Notes under the pieces: model-generated
The model's input: only the letters and a program-made list of their open reading frames with translations
Told to the model about the DNA's origin: nothing
Databases searched by the model: none
Assembly (NCBI GenBank): GCA_009602735.1
Contig: WELA01009811.1
Coordinates: 1-46,953 of the forward strand
DNA length: 46,953 nucleotides
Origin: Mesotaenium endlicherianum
Taxonomy: Eukaryota; Streptophyta; Zygnematophyceae; Zygnematales; Mesotaeniaceae
Reading direction: 5' to 3'
Program-made: the position numbers and the translations under genes
Part shown: positions 11,627-20,476 of the stretch, one piece after another
Position numbering within the stretch: the stretch's first letter is position 1
Layout of the letters: each line of letters opens with the position of its first letter

Positions 11627-14600
11627 ATGCACGTGGGTATAGGGGGGGCGGGGGCGGGGGGGAGGAAGTAGAGTTGCTGGGGTGCACTGAGTGCGCTGCT
11701 CCATGAGGATTGTAAGAATGCAGCCCCCTTGGGGCCCGGAGAATGCACTGAGCACGCGCAGAGCCCAGCTCCTTCCAGCACGGCAGCCACTCCTTTTCCC
11801 TTGAAGCACTGGCCGCAGCAGCAGCAGCATCGGCAGTAGCACCATGAAGCAGGAGCAGAGGGGGCTGACAAAGAGGGGGGGTGGCGAGCCCCTGTACCCA
11901 GCACACACGGCAACCCAGGGATGGGAGCTTGTGCTTACACATGCAGGCGGGGCTGCCCTGCATTCGTGCGCTCCATTAACAACACAGGCGTTCCCCAGCA
12001 CGCCTCTCTCGAATGGAGGCAGGAAAATACCAAAGAGGCACGCCGCCCAAATTTCTGGCCAGAACAATCAATTGCTTGCTTGACCCTCTAAGAGTTGGTC
12101 TCTGGGCAAACGTTCTGGGCATGTAAGCAGGGGCGAGCTATACAAACGACTGGGGCGAGGCGACGCACACACACGTCACAGCGGAAGGCAGTAAGGTGGC
12201 CAGCTGTCACAAAGAGGAGGAGCCGTGGCCAAGCGTTAAGAGCACTCTGTAAGGAAAGCAACCACATGGGCCGTGAATGAGGAAGCAGGCGTTGGAGCAA
12301 GCGAGGACGGCAAAGGGAGGGAAGGGAGGGGGGGTAGGGGGGGGGGATGCGAAGGAGCGGAGCAGCAGCACCTCCATCTTGGCCTGCAGCTCCTTGAGCT
12401 TCTCGCGGCGCCGCCGCCGCGTATTGTCCTCGCCGCCGCCGCCGCCGGTGCCGTCCTCGTGCGCGTACTTGTCGGCGTCCTCCTGGACCTCGGCATTGCA
12501 GCGCCCGTAGTTGAACTCGCGGTCGCACTTGAGCTCGCCCGTGGAGTAGTCCAGCAGCCGCGATGCGTCTAGCGCCGTGTACCTGCTCGCCCGCTCGCCC
12601 GTTGCAACTTCTGTGTGTACATAAGTATACATATGTACCCCTGCCAACAAAGCCAGGTGACACACAGACTTGTCGCTATGCCCACGCAGACGTGAATTGT
12701 TTTGTGCACATGCTTCATGTCGACCCCCTCCCCTTCCTCAGGATCTGAACAAGAGTGGACCCAGACCGCTCCCACACGTCACGAAGACACACACACACGT
12801 ATACACACATGTGCGCGCACGCCCGCACACACATAGACATACACATGCACACATGCGCGGGATAACATGCACACATGACTGGGGCTTGTTTTGTACAATG
12901 CTGGGCAGACACGCACACAGACAGACACACACGCGCGTGCACACTCCTAACTGAGGCTTTGACAATGTTAAGCAAGAGAATGATTGGCAGTGGAGGGTGT
13001 GCACGCCTAGCGGCGTGTATGCGGCCAGTTCACATGCCGCGGAAGCTCGTGCTTCATGGCGCTGGCCCGAGCTGAGTAGAAGCGCCTCGCAGCAGAAACT
13101 GCGCCACCATTGCTGGCCTCATGGGCAAGGCCTTCTCGCCAACATCAGGCGGGCGCGGAAGAGAACACGTGTTCCTCGCAGCCGACACGTCCGAGGGCGG
13201 CGCCGGCTCCAGACAATGAGCGGACGGAGGAGAAAAGGCAGAGGAGGATGAGGAGTAGGTGGAGGAGGAGGAGAGGAGGCGAGGAAGAGGAGGATGCGGG
13301 ATGAGGGGGGGGNGCACCTGCTGGCACACTTGGGGCAGACGTACTCCTGCAGCGTGTTGCGGTCCTCCAGCTCGTCCTTGATGGCGCGCCGCGCGCGGTG
13401 GATGCGGTACCGTGTCACGTCGTAGATCTGCACACCCGTCCGCGCGCGCCGGCACAACACGAGAGGGCGCGCCAGCCCGCGCTCGGCGACCGCACGTCAT
13501 TATCACTTCCCTCAGCGCCCGAGAGGGCTCACTGCATGTCGTCTATTCCAGCGGCGCTCGGGCGGGGGCCAAGATCTATCCAGACATTTAGTATTTGCCG
13601 AGTTTCCGACGCTTTTCATCTGATGCTCATGGGACTGAACGGGCCGAGGCCGGGGCCAGGGCCAGGGCCAGGCCTGGGGGAGGGCTGCCTAGGGGACCAC
13701 CAGTATAAGGCCCACTGGAGAGCCAGGCATGCGCAAGGGACCCGCAGCTGCGGCAGCCATGGAAGCCGATACAAGCTGCAGAGGCGAGCGCTGTGCAGGA
13801 GAAGGAGAAGGAGAAGGAGAAGGAGAGGGCCGGAGAGTATGCAGCTTCCGGCACACAGCAGGCGCCATCGCGTGGGGCCATGTCCAGCCATTGATTGACT
13901 TTCAAGGGTGCGCAGGAGGCTGAGCAGCGCCCTAACAGCCAGGGGAGGAGTAGCAAGCACTCGCGTACGGGCCCCTCAGTCTGGGCCTGGCAGAGAATGC
14001 TCACTGGGCACGGCAGGACCTCTGCAGGAGCAGAAGGAGCAGGTTGGGCTCGAGGGGTAGGACCTCCTCCCCTCGAGATGCAGTGCCACAGACACCCGCA
14101 GACAGGCGGACGGACGGCGATGTGACAAGCGGGCCAGCAGAGGCAGGAGAAGCAGGGCAGCGAGAGGCGAAGGAAGGGGAGGTGGGGGAGGGGGAGGCGG
14201 GGGAGGAAGAGGAGGGGGAGAAAGGAGCCCCCACAGACTGGCGCAGACAGGAGAAGACCTGAGCGTAGTCGATGCAGCAGTAGGTGTGCGTGTGCTTCTT
14301 CATCTTCAGCTCGCCGCCCTCCTCCTCCTTGGCCTCCTCCGCCGTGTGCGCCGCCGCCGCCCGGTTGTACCGCTCCGTTGCTTTCACGTTCTGTTGAGCC
14401 GCACAGCGAGGCCCACGCCGCCCGCCTCCCTCGGTCAGAGCCCCGCCTTCGCGGATGACAAACGAGCGAGCAGGCGCGTACAGGTGCAAGCGCGCAGACA
14501 CTGCCAGGGGTGTTCCTCGGCCCCACGCCCGCAAGCCTTGTTGCTCCCCCCCCCTTCTGGGAGGCGCTCCATCGCGCACACAAGATCCAGGGCGGCAGGG

Positions 14601-15973
14601 GAGGGCTTGGCGCGGCGAGGGCTGAGAAGGTAGGAAGGGAAAAGGAGAAGGGCGAAGGGCCGAGGGGGGCCTGAAATAGCCAGAGACCTCTTGCACGCCA
14701 CGGGAGCAGCAAAGCTGCAATGCGGAAGCACAAGTCAAGGAGCACACGGGGAGGCAAAGGAAAGCACAGCAGCACTCGAGAGGGGCCGAGAGAAAAGGAG
14801 GAGCAGGAGGAGCAGCAGACGGGAGCGGGAGGAGGAGGAGTAGGAGAAAAAAGAGCGGGAAGAGAGCCAGAGTCAACGAGGGGCAGGAGAAGGAGGACAG
14901 GGAGGTGCTGAGGAGCAGGAGGAGGAGGAGGAGGATGCGGAGGTGCAGGAGGAGCTGCAGGGAGTGGGAGCCGGAGGAGCAGGAGATGGGGGAGACGAGG
15001 GCAAGGGAGGGGCAGGGGAGGGGAGCGGACCTCCTTGCGCTGCTCGCGCACGATGAGCAGCTCGTCCTCCAGCGCGTGCAGCGTGCGCCGCAGCTGCTTG
15101 GGGTGCAGGTGCAGCTGCCGCGCCAGCTCCTCCTCGCGCATCCACTGCCGCCTGCGCCGCCGCCACCGCCGCCACCGCCGCCGATCATCGCGCACATGCC
15201 GCAGACACAGACGTGCGCCCCCTCCCCCCCCCAACCCCCCCCCGCGCCATGGCAATGACTATCGCATGAGAACTCACCGAGAGGGCCCTCCCCGCCCCCA
15301 TCCCCAGCTCCAGCTCCAGCCCCACCCTCCGTCGCAGCCCCAGCCCTAGACCCTGGCACTGTCGCAGCCCCAGCCCTATCCCCAGCCTCAACCACGGCCC
15401 CAGCCCCTTGTCCCAGGCACGGTCACAGCCACATCTGCACCCCCCCCAGCACCAGCCTCAACTACCTCCTCCTCCCTCCTGCTAGTAGTTTCCTGAGGCG
15501 TGGCCGCCACATGCATGGTCTCAAAAGAGTGCGCACCGATAAAATATAGTCAGCCCTAAAACCCTAAACCTTGGACCAGGCTCAAGGCTCTATGGCATGT
15601 ACGTGTATCATAGGCTGCATCTGAGTGCAGAGTATTCACGTGTGGAAACATTCATCTGCGTGCAAGGGCAAAAAGGAAATAGAGATCTCCATGCAGAGAC
15701 GTGCTGTTGCTCTGGACCTCAATGGAAAGAGATGCAAAAGAAATGGTGTGGGCGGGCGGGCGGGCGGGAGGGAGGGAGAGGGAGAGAGGGACAGCTGGCT
15801 CGAAGCCCGGGGGGGAGGAGGAAGGAGCGAGCGAGGGGCGACACCTGGCAAGCGCGTCGAGCACGACTACAGCGATGCCCTTGTTCTCCATCTTCTCGGC
15901 CTTGGCATTCTTGCTGGGCTGCCTCGCTGGCACCTCGTCGTTGTAGAAGGCGCGCGACACCAGCTTCACCAGC
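9331..15973 (-). CDS. Transcription initiation factor IIE subunit alpha (TFIIE-alpha); 5' exon unresolved
   Basis: TFIIE-alpha recruits and regulates TFIIH at RNA polymerase II promoters. Exons in transcription order: 15973-15845, 15151-15031, 14390-14259, 13427-13318, 12582-12372, 11339-11127, 10524-10282, 9738-9331 (stop TGA). All junctions are GT-AG and phase-consistent, giving 522 codons. The first two exons encode the winged helix (LVKLVSRAFYNDEV; GIAVVVLDALAR; RQWMREEELARQLHLH). Next come KKHTHTYCCIDYAQ, the ELED helix and a zinc ribbon (CPKC, then LKC ... GRC). The coiled segment RQLKPVVDQLARLKDL follows, then IIPAWVIREGMNL, and a very acidic tail ending EEDVEWDDQE. The second zinc knuckle is Cx8C instead of Cx2C. 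The exon at 15973 starts in phase 2, so at least one upstream exon exists. A possible one ends at 16428 (..EVV then CG, giving Arg), but it has no in-frame ATG. Confidence 0.92.
10159..10188. repeat. (GT)15 microsatellite in a TFIIE-alpha intron
   Basis: Fifteen perfect GT dinucleotides on the plus strand lie in the last intron of TFIIE-alpha (9739-10281). On the sense strand of the gene this reads CA. Confidence 0.9.
10565..11105. repeat. CAG trinucleotide runs in a TFIIE-alpha intron
   Basis: (CAG)9 lies at 10565-10591 and (CAG)6 at 11088-11105. Both are in the intron 10525-11126 and read CTG in the transcript. Between them, at about 10807-10862, is a degenerate GGCAGGCGGGC-type repeat. 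Confidence 0.85.
11509..11662. repeat. CA and GT microsatellite cluster in a TFIIE-alpha intron
   Basis: ACAC/ACGC-type units at about 11509-11576 are followed by about 21 GT dinucleotides at 11584-11625 and a G-run at 11642-11662. All lie in the intron 11340-12371. The complementary CA and GT arms could pair as an imperfect hairpin. Confidence 0.75.
12783..12942. repeat. CA-rich microsatellite region in a TFIIE-alpha intron
   Basis: Interrupted CA/CACG repeats on the plus strand (GT on the sense strand), inside the intron 12583-13317. The block contains several runs of ACACAC separated by short unique pieces. Confidence 0.7.
13313..13313. other. Ambiguous base (N) in a poly-G run next to a splice donor
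   Basis: The only N seen in the window. It lies in a G-run, four bases inside the intron that follows the TFIIE-alpha exon 13318-13427. It probably reflects uncertain homopolymer length. It does not alter the coding sequence. Confidence 0.95.
14160..15014. repeat. Purine-rich (GGA/GAG/AGG) tracts in TFIIE-alpha introns
   Basis: Long G/A-rich tracts on the plus strand (polypyrimidine on the sense strand) fill 14160-14225 and 14790-15014. They create long Pro/Ser/Leu-rich open frames on the minus strand that are not genes. The sense-strand pyrimidine bias is compatible with acceptor tracts but is far longer than needed. Confidence 0.7.
15295..15420. repeat. CAGCCC-type minisatellite in a TFIIE-alpha intron
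   Basis: Degenerate units of CAGCTCCAGCC, CAGCCCCAGCCCTA and similar repeat across this span. A longer unit built on GTCGCAGCCCCAGCCCTA occurs twice, at about 15331 and 15361. It lies in the intron 15152-15844. Confidence 0.7.
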
Positions 15974-17287
15974 CTGCATCCCCCGCACGCACACGCACAC
16001 GCACACGTACGCGCGCACGCGCCACTTGGCATCCTTGCACTCTTTCCTCGCACCACCTCGCACGCTACACACAACTCGCTGGAGTGTTTCTCAAACACTT
16101 GCAATGCCAAGATGCCCGCACGCTCTGTCGTCATCGAGACCCTCTCTTCTCTTCATGATATGCAGGGAGACCTTATGAGGGCCTGCTAAGTTCGCTCTCA
16201 CAGCGGACCAAAGCCGCAAATGAGCCCCCCCCCCCTCCCCTTCGCCCCTCCCGCGCCCCAAATATGACTCTACGTCACGCGCTCGCCGTCGTCTGCGGCC
16301 AAGACCAGCCATGCCGCCTGCGCCTGCCCACTGGAGCAAGCACACGCCCTCACAAGCCGCCACTCTGACACAGAGTGCCTCCCTAGCTGACAACCTCCTC
16401 GTTCTCGGAAGTTCTGGCCCGGCTCACCGGACCACTTCCAACAGCGTCCTACTATTGCCAGTGAAAAAGCGCAACAAAGATGTTCAAACCCTAACACCGT
16501 TACCCTTTACGAGGAGCAGCCAGGTGCCAGCCAGCGAGAGCCTTCGTTCCGTCTCTTTCTGGCCAGAGCGGTGCAAGTATATATCACCAGCCAGCAGTAA
16601 GGGCGGGCTAAGGTGGGGGCGGGCGCCCTAAGGTGCAGTAGGTGCGGGCGGGCTAAGGTGCAGTCCCTGGAGCAATAATGTATCCCTTTCGCAGAATCCG
16701 CGCACTGCTTACTGATGACTTTGGGGATATGAGATGGTTTTACGATGCTGCTTATCGCTTTATCATTTGGTTAGGGTGAATATCACTCTAGGAACGTCAT
16801 GACCAGCGACCTGAACGCCGTAGTCTGACAAGGATTTCTGATAGAGTAGCCATAGGGCCCTACGCACCTCCTAAACGGCTCCACGGACGTCATGATTCAG
16901 CCTTCGATCGAAGGCCCGTCAGGCTTGCATCAGCAATGCAGCTGGCGGGCACACGGTCTCGAAGGGGCGGTTCCCATTGCAGGGTGAAGCAAGAAGAATA
17001 TTCCTCACATTAACGAAGTACCACATGGGGCACATAAATATATATCCTAAGCCTTCTCTGCCCGAGTAGCCCGCACAACCTTCTCGCCGATCTTGATACT
17101 AAAGATTATATGAGTTGCGCAATAGGACCTTTTGATGATACCTCACGGAAACGTGTTCGGATTCATAATGTGCGCTTCTGTCACATTCTGTGCGCATGCG
17201 GTGCAATTCCACAACCATATTTTAAGGGTCCGCAAGACGCTCGCATGCGGAGATCATGATGTGAAAAAATTGCATCAAGAAGTTGTA
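15974..17287. other. TFIIE-alpha 5' intron and upstream region
   Basis: It should contain the first TFIIE-alpha exon and promoter, neither of which I could fix. An AAACCCTAA telo-box lies at about 16485-16493 on the plus strand. About 16600-16680 has repeats of GCGGGCTAAGGTG(C/G). The last 600 bp are lower in GC and show nothing recognisable. Confidence 0.45.
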
Positions 17288-17707
17288 TCAACTGTGGCCC
17301 ACGCCGAGGTCTTGTATCCCTTCGTAGTGCATGCGCTTTAAGAACTCCGAGCTCAGTAAGTCTAGTTCCATAATATCGACACTTTTCAGACGCGCGCGAC
17401 GTGCCGTGCGCGACATTTTCGACGGCAGACGTATAAACGTTGGCCTCCAGGGCTTCACTTTTTCCGAAACACGTCGAAAAGCACGTTCATGACTCACGAC
17501 CATGCAAGCAGACATGGGCAAGAGCTCCTGCATGGGGCAGTGTAGGCAGGAGTTCCACGCACTAAAGGGTACCCAGAGGGGCTTTTGCACATATATGTGA
17601 GCCAACTCCTTGTGTAGCAATTTGATCGTCGAGTATTCTCTTATCGAAGCCCTTTGGAAGGTATAGATGGTTTGGTTTTGTAGCCTTGTTTGCGCTCCAT
17701 TGTGCAT
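17288..17707 (-). CDS. Hypothetical protein, 139 residues (doubtful)
   Basis: An open frame of 139 codons from the first ATG. The frame stays open further upstream to an in-frame stop, giving 192 codons in all. It lies in moderately AT-rich sequence where such length is not expected by chance. The C-terminal half is basic (SRTARRARLKS) and ends in a possible amphipathic helix (LDLLSSEFLKRM). I recognise no family. It would be transcribed divergently from the F-box gene, about 260 bp away. It could equally be a decayed gene or chance. Confidence 0.22.
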   Translation of the reverse strand: MHNGAQTRLQNQTIYTFQRASIREYSTIKLLHKELAHIYVQKPLWVPFSAWNSCLHCPMQELLPMSACMVVSHERAFRRVSEKVKPWRPTFIRLPSKMSRTARRARLKSVDIMELDLLSSEFLKRMHYEGIQDLGVGHS

Positions 17708-17964
17708 GGTGACAAAGCTCGAGTATGCCGTGTGCGGCAGCCTCCTCTCGTAACCAGTTGCATGTGGGGAAGACGGTTGTTCAATTCTGGTGAAGGCGTG
17801 CAATTTTCGACTTAAAGGCTGCGCTTGGTTCCATTTGGCTGTGGTTTTGGGCAAAGTATTATGCACTTATTCGTGCACTTTCTATGTCCTCCTTAGAAAC
17901 GTCAAAGTAGCCTGTCTGTTAGACTAGTAAAGCTGATTCGATTATAAATGTAACGCTAGTCCAG

Positions 17965-19419
17965 ATGGATGTTGAACAGGTACAGCAAAACAATGGGCCG
18001 AGTGAAAGAAAAGAAACTCCAGGCCTTGCTTCCGCGTGGCTTCCAGACGAGTGCATCCTCAAGATCCTCGACAGCCTGCCAGCTGTCTCAGACCGCAGCT
18101 CATTCTCTCAGGCTTCCCACCGGTTCAAGGCATTGGAGAGTAGAGACAGAGCAATACTGAAGCTGAAAAATGTGATGATGCCAGCACAGGAGGTTGTGAT
18201 GAGGATGTGTGCTCGCTATCTGTGGCTCACAACTCTCCACCTGGACTACTTTGGCTGGAACTCCCGTTTTGGGCCTCAATTGAACAATTCAGGTCTGGCC
18301 ACTGTGGCCCAGCATTGCCGCAGCCTCGTCGAGATTTACCTTCGGTTTTGCACGTTCATCACAGATGCTGGCCTGGCACAGCTGGCGAGCTGCAGCAAGC
18401 TGAGGGCCGTGAGCTTCCACTTCACGCCTGGCATCACGGGGAGGGGCCTCATGTCCCTCGTCAGTGGCTGCCAGCTGGCGAGTGTGCAGGTGGTGCAGTG
18501 CATGGGCGTCCGGAGCTCCGAGTGGCTCGAGATGCTCGGCAGGAAGGGCGGCCTGCGACACCTGGCGGTGTCTGATATGCGGGGCATAGGCGAGGGCGAC
18601 CTGGCGAAGCTGGGGGCCGCCACCTGGGAGGGGCTCGACGAGCTTCACTTCAAGCTGGACGTCAGCCCCAGGGAGGTTCTGGTGTACCCAATTGACGCCT
18701 TTGAGACTCTGCAGCTGCAGGAGCTCATGCTTAGGGTTCTACACCTGAGGAGCACTCCCAGGAGCTGCAGGGAGGGGCTAGCTGGCGTCCTGCTCAAGTG
18801 CCGGCACCTCACGGAGCTCCACCTGGACGCTAGCCCAGGCGTGCGCGACGAGGACCTGGCGCAGGTGGTGCACAGCTGTCAGGGCCTAAGGCACCTGCAT
18901 TTGAGCACGTGCGACTCGCCGGGTGACGCGTACATGGGCGTGACCAATGCCAGCCTGGCGATGATAGCGCCAAGGTGCGGCCACCTGGAGTCGCTGCGGC
19001 TGTGCAACAAGGCCGAGTTTCCCAACAGGCTCTCTTTCCTGGAGGAAGGGGTGGTTGCCCTCCTGGAGGGCTGCGCCTCTCTGAGATCGTTACACCTGGA
19101 GAAGATCCATGACCTCAGCACCTGGGGCCTGCAGAAGATCTCGCAAGTCACCACTCTGGAGCGCTTGCACCTTCACTCTTGCTACGGCATCATGATTAGG
19201 CGGCGAGGGCTTGCTGCCAGTGCTTCGCTGGCCATCAGATGGATGCCTAGGGAGCTAGAGCTCACCAACTGCTTGCTTTTCGACCAGGACCTCTGCAAGC
19301 TGCTGCAGCACGTGCGTCCACTGGAGCACTTGACAATCCGGCGCTGCCCGAGTGTTGCGGGAAAACAAGGAGTCAAGGAACTGGCCCGGCAGGTCACCAC
19401 CGTGTGGGGTCCTGACTGA
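17965..19419 (+). CDS. F-box/leucine-rich-repeat protein, single exon
   Basis: 484 residues without introns. The N-terminus is short and polar. An F-box follows at about residues 23-66 (LPDECILKILDSLP..., SQASHRFKAL), the segment that binds SKP1 in SCF ubiquitin ligases. From about residue 90 to the end run some twelve leucine-rich repeats of the Cys-containing type, such as LVEIYLRFCTFITDAGLAQL, LTELHLDASPGVRDEDLAQV and LESLRLCN. The LRR array would bind the substrate, which is unknown. The start is the first ATG; the next in-frame ones lie inside or after the F-box. It is tail-to-tail with the EamA transporter. A TGTAA lies 86 bp after the stop. Lack of introns is unusual among these neighbours. 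Confidence 0.88.
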   Translation: MDVEQVQQNNGPSERKETPGLASAWLPDECILKILDSLPAVSDRSSFSQASHRFKALESRDRAILKLKNVMMPAQEVVMRMCARYLWLTTLHLDYFGWNSRFGPQLNNSGLATVAQHCRSLVEIYLRFCTFITDAGLAQLASCSKLRAVSFHFTPGITGRGLMSLVSGCQLASVQVVQCMGVRSSEWLEMLGRKGGLRHLAVSDMRGIGEGDLAKLGAATWEGLDELHFKLDVSPREVLVYPIDAFETLQLQELMLRVLHLRSTPRSCREGLAGVLLKCRHLTELHLDASPGVRDEDLAQVVHSCQGLRHLHLSTCDSPGDAYMGVTNASLAMIAPRCGHLESLRLCNKAEFPNRLSFLEEGVVALLEGCASLRSLHLEKIHDLSTWGLQKISQVTTLERLHLHSCYGIMIRRRGLAASASLAIRWMPRELELTNCLLFDQDLCKLLQHVRPLEHLTIRRCPSVAGKQGVKELARQVTTVWGPD

Positions 19420-19504
19420 TGGGTAACGTTGGCAGTTCATATATAATTAGTCTACAGTTTGTACATTTTGTTCATAGTCCGCTCTTTTGAAAAGAGACTT
19501 GGCA

Positions 19505-19509
19505 TGTAA
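19505..19509 (+). other. Putative TGTAA polyadenylation signal, F-box gene
   Basis: TGTAA begins 86 bp after the F-box gene stop. This is the chlorophyte-type signal, and similar spacing is seen behind two other genes here. Confidence 0.5.
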
Positions 19510-20375
19510 CATCGCAAGCAAGCAGCTTATATGTCATCCTTTTGTTTTTTGAACATGAGTGGGGTAGTGGTGGTTTTACTGTATATTTAATGTATGGAAA
19601 CAAAACAGATGCGACCTCATGCACATGCACTTTTCTATGGTACCCGGCAAAACATAATGCTACACGGTGTTCATAGCAGTTGACTTAAAAACTAAATAAA
19701 GCTTATATGATACTCTATTGTTCATACTGAAACATACTCATCCAAGCAGGACAACAATATGAAATAGTCAATAAGGATAATCATATCGTAGTGCGAGTCT
19801 TGAATGCCACAAGCTTACCAACAAAGATAACCATACGTACCAGGACTTGTGCAACTATTGATGTACTTGACTGCCAGGCTGTGAAGATGATCTTGTTCCA
19901 AACATGTGATATCGCATAACCTATATATGAATAGCTCTTTTCCTGCATCAACCATGTCAAAGAAGCTGCAAAAGCAGCTTAAGAAGTATGTACTACAATA
20001 TGTGTGCAAGCATCTGCAGGCCTTGTTGCCTGTAGTTGCCTATATTTACACCTCCAATGAGGCTAATTAGGGACAACTGGCACCCTACGACATCAAATAT
20101 CCAGCCGAGTATCTCTCCTTTTCAAAAAGAATGGGCCTGTAGATGGTCTGGCTCAACGCCTGGACACGCATCTCAAACTACAATATTGCATCACAAGAGC
20201 TTTGTTTGCTACGCCAGCCCTCGACAAAAATTATAGACATGGGCACCGCATTTGCGGCACTCTCAAGTGGTGCTTAGAGGGTGCAAAACTACAGGGCAAA
20301 TGTTGCCCAGTTGCAGGAGAAGCCTCCACACTACCTAATACGCCAATTCTAAGCCGTTGGATACAGTCAACAGAA
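19510..20375. other. Convergent intergenic region
   Basis: AT-rich sequence between the 3' ends of the F-box gene and the transporter gene. No gene, RNA or repeat recognised. Confidence 0.5.
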
Positions 20376-20380
20376 TTACA
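20376..20380 (-). other. Putative TGTAA polyadenylation signal, transporter gene
   Basis: TTACA on the plus strand reads TGTAA on the minus strand, 97 bp after the transporter stop codon. Confidence 0.5.
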
Positions 20381-20476
20381 GTAGACGACGCCGTCTTGTC
20401 AAAAAATTTATGTACACCTGTATGTGTTGCAAGAAGGAAGCGGAAGGAGCGCGAAAGGTGGCCGATCTTATGCACT

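Noticed and set aside
13627..15255. 542-codon open frame on the minus strand, and similar 464- and 281-codon frames nearby
   Set aside because: They are Pro/Ser/Leu/Cys-rich translations of purine/pyrimidine-biased introns. Only the short parts matching TFIIE-alpha exons are real.
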